Positions 6,846 through 10,224 of a stretch of DNA of 10,224 bases are shown one piece after another. The notes beneath the pieces are model-generated. The model saw nothing but the letters and a program-made list of their open reading frames with translations, had not been told where the DNA came from and searched no databases. The DNA is from HK-STAS-PATE-34 sp031973435 (GTDB lineage: Bacteria > Patescibacteriota > Minisyncoccia > Phycocordibacterales > UBA9973), in assembly GCA_031973435.1 (NCBI GenBank), contig DALYDA010000020.1:1-10224 (forward strand), in the 5' to 3' direction. The first letter of the stretch is position 1; every line of letters begins with the position of its first letter. The position numbers and the translations under genes were made by a program.

Positions 6846-6847
6846 AT
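6827..6847. promoter_or_regulatory. Perfect 8-bp inverted repeat over the -35 region (possible operator)
   Basis: ATTTGACT at 6827-6834 and AGTCAAAT at 6840-6847 are exact inverted copies around AATAA. One arm contains the -35 box of the barrel promoter and the other sits in the spacer, so a dimeric protein bound here would block polymerase. The repeat lies between divergent genes and could affect both. No T-run follows, so it is not a terminator. Confidence 0.45.
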
Positions 6848-6879
6848 GGTGAAATGAAAACAAGATACTATCTCCAAAT

Positions 6880-6907
6880 TTGACGCGTTTCATGCTAAAG
6901 TTATTAC
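6880..6907 (+). promoter_or_regulatory. Possible promoter of the AI-2E family gene
   Basis: TTGACG (6880-6885) and TATTAC (6902-6907) are 16 bases apart. Start near 6914 would give a short leader containing AAAGGTGA (6919-6926) before the ATG at 6931. The -10 match is weak, but the position fits and supports the internal start over longer ones. Confidence 0.35.
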
Positions 6908-6930
6908 ATATGCAAAACAAAGGTGAAAAA

Positions 6931-7980
6931 ATGATAATGAGTATAGACAACGCAACCATTGTGCGTGTTATCCTCTTTGGTCTTCTTTTGGTAGGACTCT
7001 TTTATCTAAGAGAGATAATCCTTGTCTTACTTACTTCTATCGTTATTGCTTCCTTTATCGAAAGTGCAGTTGTTGCTTTCAAAAAGATCGGGATGGGTAG
7101 AACTATTTCTGTTGTGATAGTTTATATTTTCACATTCCTTGCTATTGCCGGACTGTTCTATGTTTTCGTTCCTGTGCTAGTATCTGAACTGTCATCTTTC
7201 TCTTCAACAATAGCGGAGTATTTCCCAAACTCTGCAGTTTTCCAAAACTTTGATTCGGGAACTATCTCTGGTGCAAAGGATATCGTATCAGATATCTCCA
7301 ACAATGTTTCCCTTGGTGAGATCGTAGGTAGTACACAGAGTTTCATAGCAAATGTGTCAGGTGGATTCCTTCATACAGTGGTTTCAGTTTTCGGTGGAAT
7401 ATTTAACCTCATACTTATCGTTATATTTTCTTTTTATCTCTCGATGCAAGAGAAGGGAATCGAGGCTTTCCTAAAAGTGATAACTCCAATCAGACATGAA
7501 TCATACGTAATAGATCTTTGGAAAAGGACAGAAAGAAAAATCGGACTATGGGTTCAAGGCCAGATGTTACTTGGGATCATAATCGGACTTCTCGTTTATC
7601 TTGGTCTAACAATAATAGGCGTCAAATACGCACTTTTGATTGCGATTCTTGCTGCAGTATCTGAGCTCATACCTTTTGGTCTTATCCTCGCAACAGTTCC
7701 GGCTGTTATGTTCGCGTACCTAGGAGGAGGGGTCACACTTGGCGCGATAGTGCTTGCATTCTTCTTTATAATCCAGCAGTTTGAGAACTATCTCATCGCT
7801 CCCCTTATAGTACAAAGAGTCATCGGGATCTCTCCGATCATCATGATCATCGCACTTCTTGTGGGTGCGACTCTCGCAGGATTCTGGGGCTTGATACTCG
7901 CAATCCCAGTCGCAGTATGTATACTTGAGTACGTTTCAGACCTCGAGAAGAAGAAACTTTCTGAAGTCGCATCTGTTTAG
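6931..7980 (+). CDS. AI-2E family (TqsA/PerM-type) membrane transporter
   Basis: A 349-residue polytopic membrane protein of the AI-2E transporter family. Members export small molecules, or in some cases act as ion antiporters, so the substrate cannot be told from sequence. Hydrophobic segments lie at about 11-26, 28-47, 59-84, 146-170, 209-229, 231-263, 266-286 and 300-333, with a large soluble loop near 85-145 as is usual for the family. Family signatures are SELIPFG (244-250) and QQFENYLIAPLIVQR (282-296). In-frame starts exist at 6880 (TTG), 6892, 6910 and 6937. The one at 6931 is chosen because AAAGGTGA lies five to six bases before it and MSIDNATIV begins just ahead of the first membrane segment. 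metG follows after six bases, so the two are probably one operon. Confidence 0.85.
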   Translation: MIMSIDNATIVRVILFGLLLVGLFYLREIILVLLTSIVIASFIESAVVAFKKIGMGRTISVVIVYIFTFLAIAGLFYVFVPVLVSELSSFSSTIAEYFPNSAVFQNFDSGTISGAKDIVSDISNNVSLGEIVGSTQSFIANVSGGFLHTVVSVFGGIFNLILIVIFSFYLSMQEKGIEAFLKVITPIRHESYVIDLWKRTERKIGLWVQGQMLLGIIIGLLVYLGLTIIGVKYALLIAILAAVSELIPFGLILATVPAVMFAYLGGGVTLGAIVLAFFFIIQQFENYLIAPLIVQRVIGISPIIMIIALLVGATLAGFWGLILAIPVAVCILEYVSDLEKKKLSEVASV

Positions 7981-7986
7981 TTATTT

Positions 7987-9426
7987 ATGAGTAAACCATT
8001 TTACATAACTACAACGTTGCCGTATGTGAATGCGGAACTACATATGGGCCATGCTCTCGAGTTTGTTCGGGCGGATGTTATTGCTCGCTACCACGAACTT
8101 ATTGGAGAAGAGGTTTTTTTCAACTCGGGTACAGATGAGCACGGAAGCAAGATTTTGAAAAAAGCAGAAAGTGAAGGCAAGGATGTGAAAACTTTTGTAG
8201 ATGAAAATGTCGCAAAGTTCTACGAATCTGTAAAACTTTTTGGCGTTATGGATGGTATTCATTTTATCCGCACAAGTGATGATCGACACATAAAGGCTGC
8301 ACAAGAATTCTGGAAAACTGTCGAGAACAATGGCTACATATATCTGAAAAACTATCAGACGAAGTATTGTGTCGGTTGTGAAAGTGAAAAAACAGATAGT
8401 GAGCTTGTAGACGGTAAGTGTCCTGATCATCCAAACATGGAACTAGAACTTATCGATGAAGAAAACTATTTCTTCAAGTATTCTGCCTTTACAGAAAAGC
8501 TAAAAGATTTCTATTCAAAAAATCCAAACTTTGTAATACCTGACTTTCGTTTCAACGAAGTAAAAGCTTTTGTCGAACGAGGACTTGAGGATTTCTCGAT
8601 CTCAAGGCTAAAAAGCAAAATGCCATGGGGGATAGAGGTACCAGGGAATCCTGATCATGTGATGTATGTGTGGTTTGACGCGCTTGTGAACTATATAGCA
8701 AACGTGGGCTATCCGACTGACATGGAAACATTTGAAAAGTTCTGGGTAAACGGAACCCCGACTCAGTATTGTGGTAAAGACAACACTCGTTTCCAAGCTA
8801 GTATGTGGCAGGCGATGCTCATGGCCGCAGACTTACCAAACTCTCACCAGATAATAGTAAACGGACACATAACAGCAGATGGTGGGGTAAAGATGAGTAA
8901 GAATCTGGGGAATACTGTTGATCCGAAAGATATTGCTCGCGAATACGGCACAGATGCCCTTCGATTCTTCTTGCTAAAAGAAGTCTCGAGTTTCGAAGAC
9001 TCACCATTCACAATTGAGAGATTCAAAGATTCATACAACGCAGGACTTGCGAACGGACTGGGGAACCTGACTTCACGTATACTTACACTTTCTGAAAAGT
9101 ATTTGGAAAAGCTTCCAGAGATACCGGAACAGTGCATACCTCAAGAATTTTTTGATCATCTAGAAAACTATGATATTCAAAAAGCATGTTTGTTTGTTTG
9201 GTCTCGCATACAAGCATTAGATGAGAAAATACAAAGAGAAGAACCATTCAAGGTTGTAAAAGTTGATTTAGAAAAAGGTAAGGAGATAATCAGTGATCTC
9301 GTACTAGAACTCTACACAATCGCACGGATGTTGAATCCAATTATGCCTGAGACAAACAAATATCTAAAAGCGCAGATTAAACTAAATAAAAAACCAGAAA
9401 AACCACTTTTCTTGAGAGTCGACTAA
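7987..9426 (+). CDS. metG: Methionyl-tRNA synthetase
   Basis: This class I synthetase charges tRNA-Met and initiator tRNA. It has 479 residues. The Rossmann catalytic core opens with PFYITTTLPYVNAELHMGHA, where HMGH (19-22) is the HIGH motif. The zinc-binding insert shows CVGC (128-131) and CPDH (145-148), so three Cys plus one His are the likely ligands. VKMSKNLGN (301-309) holds the KMSKS motif with Asn at the last position. The helical anticodon-binding domain covers roughly 340-460. The protein stops soon after this domain, so the EMAP-II/Trbp111-like C-terminal tRNA-binding domain found in many bacterial enzymes is absent. A free-standing protein with that fold (csaA) is encoded at 670-1008. 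Translation is probably coupled to the transporter gene six bases upstream. A terminator stem begins inside the stop codon. Confidence 0.95.
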   Translation: MSKPFYITTTLPYVNAELHMGHALEFVRADVIARYHELIGEEVFFNSGTDEHGSKILKKAESEGKDVKTFVDENVAKFYESVKLFGVMDGIHFIRTSDDRHIKAAQEFWKTVENNGYIYLKNYQTKYCVGCESEKTDSELVDGKCPDHPNMELELIDEENYFFKYSAFTEKLKDFYSKNPNFVIPDFRFNEVKAFVERGLEDFSISRLKSKMPWGIEVPGNPDHVMYVWFDALVNYIANVGYPTDMETFEKFWVNGTPTQYCGKDNTRFQASMWQAMLMAADLPNSHQIIVNGHITADGGVKMSKNLGNTVDPKDIAREYGTDALRFFLLKEVSSFEDSPFTIERFKDSYNAGLANGLGNLTSRILTLSEKYLEKLPEIPEQCIPQEFFDHLENYDIQKACLFVWSRIQALDEKIQREEPFKVVKVDLEKGKEIISDLVLELYTIARMLNPIMPETNKYLKAQIKLNKKPEKPLFLRVD

Positions 9427-9449
9427 AAACCACCAATAAGGTGGTTTTT
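9425..9449 (+). terminator. Intrinsic terminator after metG
   Basis: AAAAACCACC (9425-9434) pairs perfectly with GGTGGTTTTT (9440-9449) around an AATAA loop, and five T end the stem. The A-run on the left means it may also work on the minus strand. Confidence 0.88.
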
Positions 9450-9450
9450 G

Positions 9451-9478
9451 TTGACAGTATTTACAATTTCTGTATTAT
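9451..9478 (+). promoter_or_regulatory. Promoter of the exported membrane protein at 9501
   Basis: A perfect TTGACA (9451-9456) lies two bases beyond the metG terminator and is followed after 16 bases by TATTAT (9473-9478), five of six matches to the -10 consensus. Start near 9485 leaves a leader of about 16 bases without a Shine-Dalgarno site before the ATG at 9501. Confidence 0.7.
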
Positions 9479-9500
9479 TAGGTCAAATAAAATCTGATCT

Positions 9501-10125
9501 ATGAAAAGTTTTCTTGTTTTTTTATTTTTTACTCTACTCACCTCAAAATTAATGGCGGNNNNNNNNNNACTTTGTCCAAAGGGCAATTGAAAATCCCGGG
9601 GACACTATTCTTATTCAAGAATATAATTCAATTGTTGCATTCCCAAGATTTTTGGGAATGAAAAACTTTTTTCATGCTGAAACTTCGCGATTTGCGAAGT
9701 CTGGAGTAGTTTTCTCAGAAAACAAGATTGTGTATATAAAAGACTATGTTCATCATAAAACTGGTTTTGCGTGGTGGAACGTATTTGGAATAATACTCCT
9801 GATACTCCATATATCATTGAGATCTTTTCAAAAAAATATTTTTGATAGATTTCTTGAGCCGGTTGGTTCAGTGGTTATATGGATATGCACAATGATTGTT
9901 GCTCTTTTTGTTTTAGGGTTGCAGATTTTTTGCAACATTTTTGAGTTTGATCTGGGTGTGCTTTTTGCAACTGTTTTATTGTTCTTGTCTACAGTTTTTT
10001 CCTATGCAAAGTGCTACAAGGATGAAAATGGTCAAGTGCAACAGGTTGGTGAGTTAGTAAACAAGCCACCAAGAATAGAATTCATTGTTACATTGTCCCT
10101 GTTTTTCATCATTCAGTTTATTTAA
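9501..10125 (+). CDS. Uncharacterised signal-peptide protein with about four membrane segments
   Basis: I do not recognise this family. The first 19 residues form a signal peptide or anchor (MKSFLVFLFF..., ending KLMA) and then the 10-N gap interrupts the gene. After the gap 184 residues continue in a frame that joins if the missing bases are a multiple of three. Counted from 9571, an outward-facing region of about 66 residues (strand-like DTILIQEYNS, VVFSENKIVYIKDY) is followed by hydrophobic segments at about 67-85, 99-121, 128-147 and 169-184. The chain ends right after the last segment. An ATG at 9658 would give a shorter reading but would lose the signal peptide, while the reading frame is open back to the gap. 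Promoter at 9451-9478 and terminator at 10133-10157 make it a single-gene unit, like the two exported genes at 5469-6798. Several short hairpins lie in its coding region. Confidence 0.7.
9559..9568. other. Assembly gap (10 N) inside a gene
   Basis: The gap separates the signal peptide from the rest of the gene at 9501-10125. As with the gap at 3484-3493, the flanking frames join only if the true missing length is a multiple of three, so ten is a placeholder. Confidence 0.9.
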
Positions 10126-10132
10126 GTTTATG

Positions 10133-10157
10133 AAAAGCCTGACAAAGTCAGGTTTTT
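10133..10157 (+). terminator. Intrinsic terminator after the exported membrane protein
   Basis: CCTGAC (10138-10143) pairs with GTCAGG (10147-10152) around an AAA loop. The stem extends through one G-T pair into four A-T pairs, ending in five T. It starts seven bases after the stop codon. Confidence 0.85.
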
Positions 10158-10176
10158 ATTTTGACCCAAATAGTGT

Positions 10177-10205
10177 TTGACATGGTATATGGGACGTGTT
10201 AATTT
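10177..10205 (+). promoter_or_regulatory. Possible promoter for a gene entering the right edge
   Basis: TTGACA (10177-10182) is followed after 17 bases by TAATTT (10200-10205), a weak -10 with TGT in front making it extended. An additional TTGACC lies at 10161-10166. An ATG at 10221 would be about nine bases after the predicted start of transcription. Confidence 0.45.
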
Positions 10206-10220
10206 AATAAAAAAATTAAA

Positions 10221-10224
10221 ATGG
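10221..10224 (+). CDS. Possible start codon of the next gene (cut by window edge)
   Basis: An ATG preceded by an A-rich leader and the promoter at 10177-10205 sits in the last four bases. Nothing of the product can be seen; the call rests only on position after a terminator and a promoter. Confidence 0.25.

Noticed and set aside
8038..9137. Minus-strand open frames inside metG
   Set aside because: They are opposite a well-conserved synthetase and show no protein-like features.
1..10224. CRISPR arrays, tRNA or rRNA genes, insertion sequences
   Set aside because: No regularly spaced repeats, cloverleaf-like segments, transposase motifs or terminal inverted repeats were seen on either strand.

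Overview
The window looks like a scaffold from a Patescibacteria (Candidate Phyla Radiation) genome, probably of the Parcubacteria/Nomurabacteria kind. This is judged from protein resemblance alone: a short alpha2-type glycyl-tRNA synthetase, a 479-residue methionyl-tRNA synthetase without a C-terminal tRNA-binding extension, a 191-residue RecO without a zinc finger, RBBP9-type hydrolases in two copies, and a large N-in surface protein with Ig-like repeats. The sequence is AT-rich and tightly packed, uses TGA as a stop, and places several promoters only a few bases before start codons. Three runs of N (1491-1590, 3484-3493, 9559-9568) are assembly gaps, and each one breaks a gene.

Layout. Positions 2-5437 are all plus strand: the tail of an unidentified gene, an RBBP9-like hydrolase, csaA, a second RBBP9-like hydrolase cut by the first gap, recO, a membrane-anchored Ig-like repeat protein split by the second gap, and glyS. 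A bidirectional terminator follows. Positions 5469-6798 are minus strand and hold two exported proteins, each with its own promoter. The 177-residue one resembles a conserved Bacteroidota family. The other looks like an outer-membrane beta-barrel. Plus-strand coding resumes with an AI-2E family membrane transporter and metG (6931-9426). A third exported protein, with a signal peptide and about four membrane segments, follows at 9501-10125 and is broken by the third gap. A promoter and a possible start codon lie at the right edge.

How the parts relate. The housekeeping content is translation (glyS, metG, probably csaA) and recombinational repair (recO). The unusual content is the set of separately promoted and terminated envelope genes placed between housekeeping blocks. 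Two of them carry the A-X-A|Q signal-peptide ending common in Bacteroidota, and one appears built for an outer membrane that Patescibacteria are not thought to have. They are the best candidates for transferred genes. Chimeric assembly is a less likely alternative, because no N-run separates them from their neighbours. No tRNA, rRNA, CRISPR array, insertion sequence or origin was recognised, and no gap between genes exceeds about 130 bases apart from the N-run.
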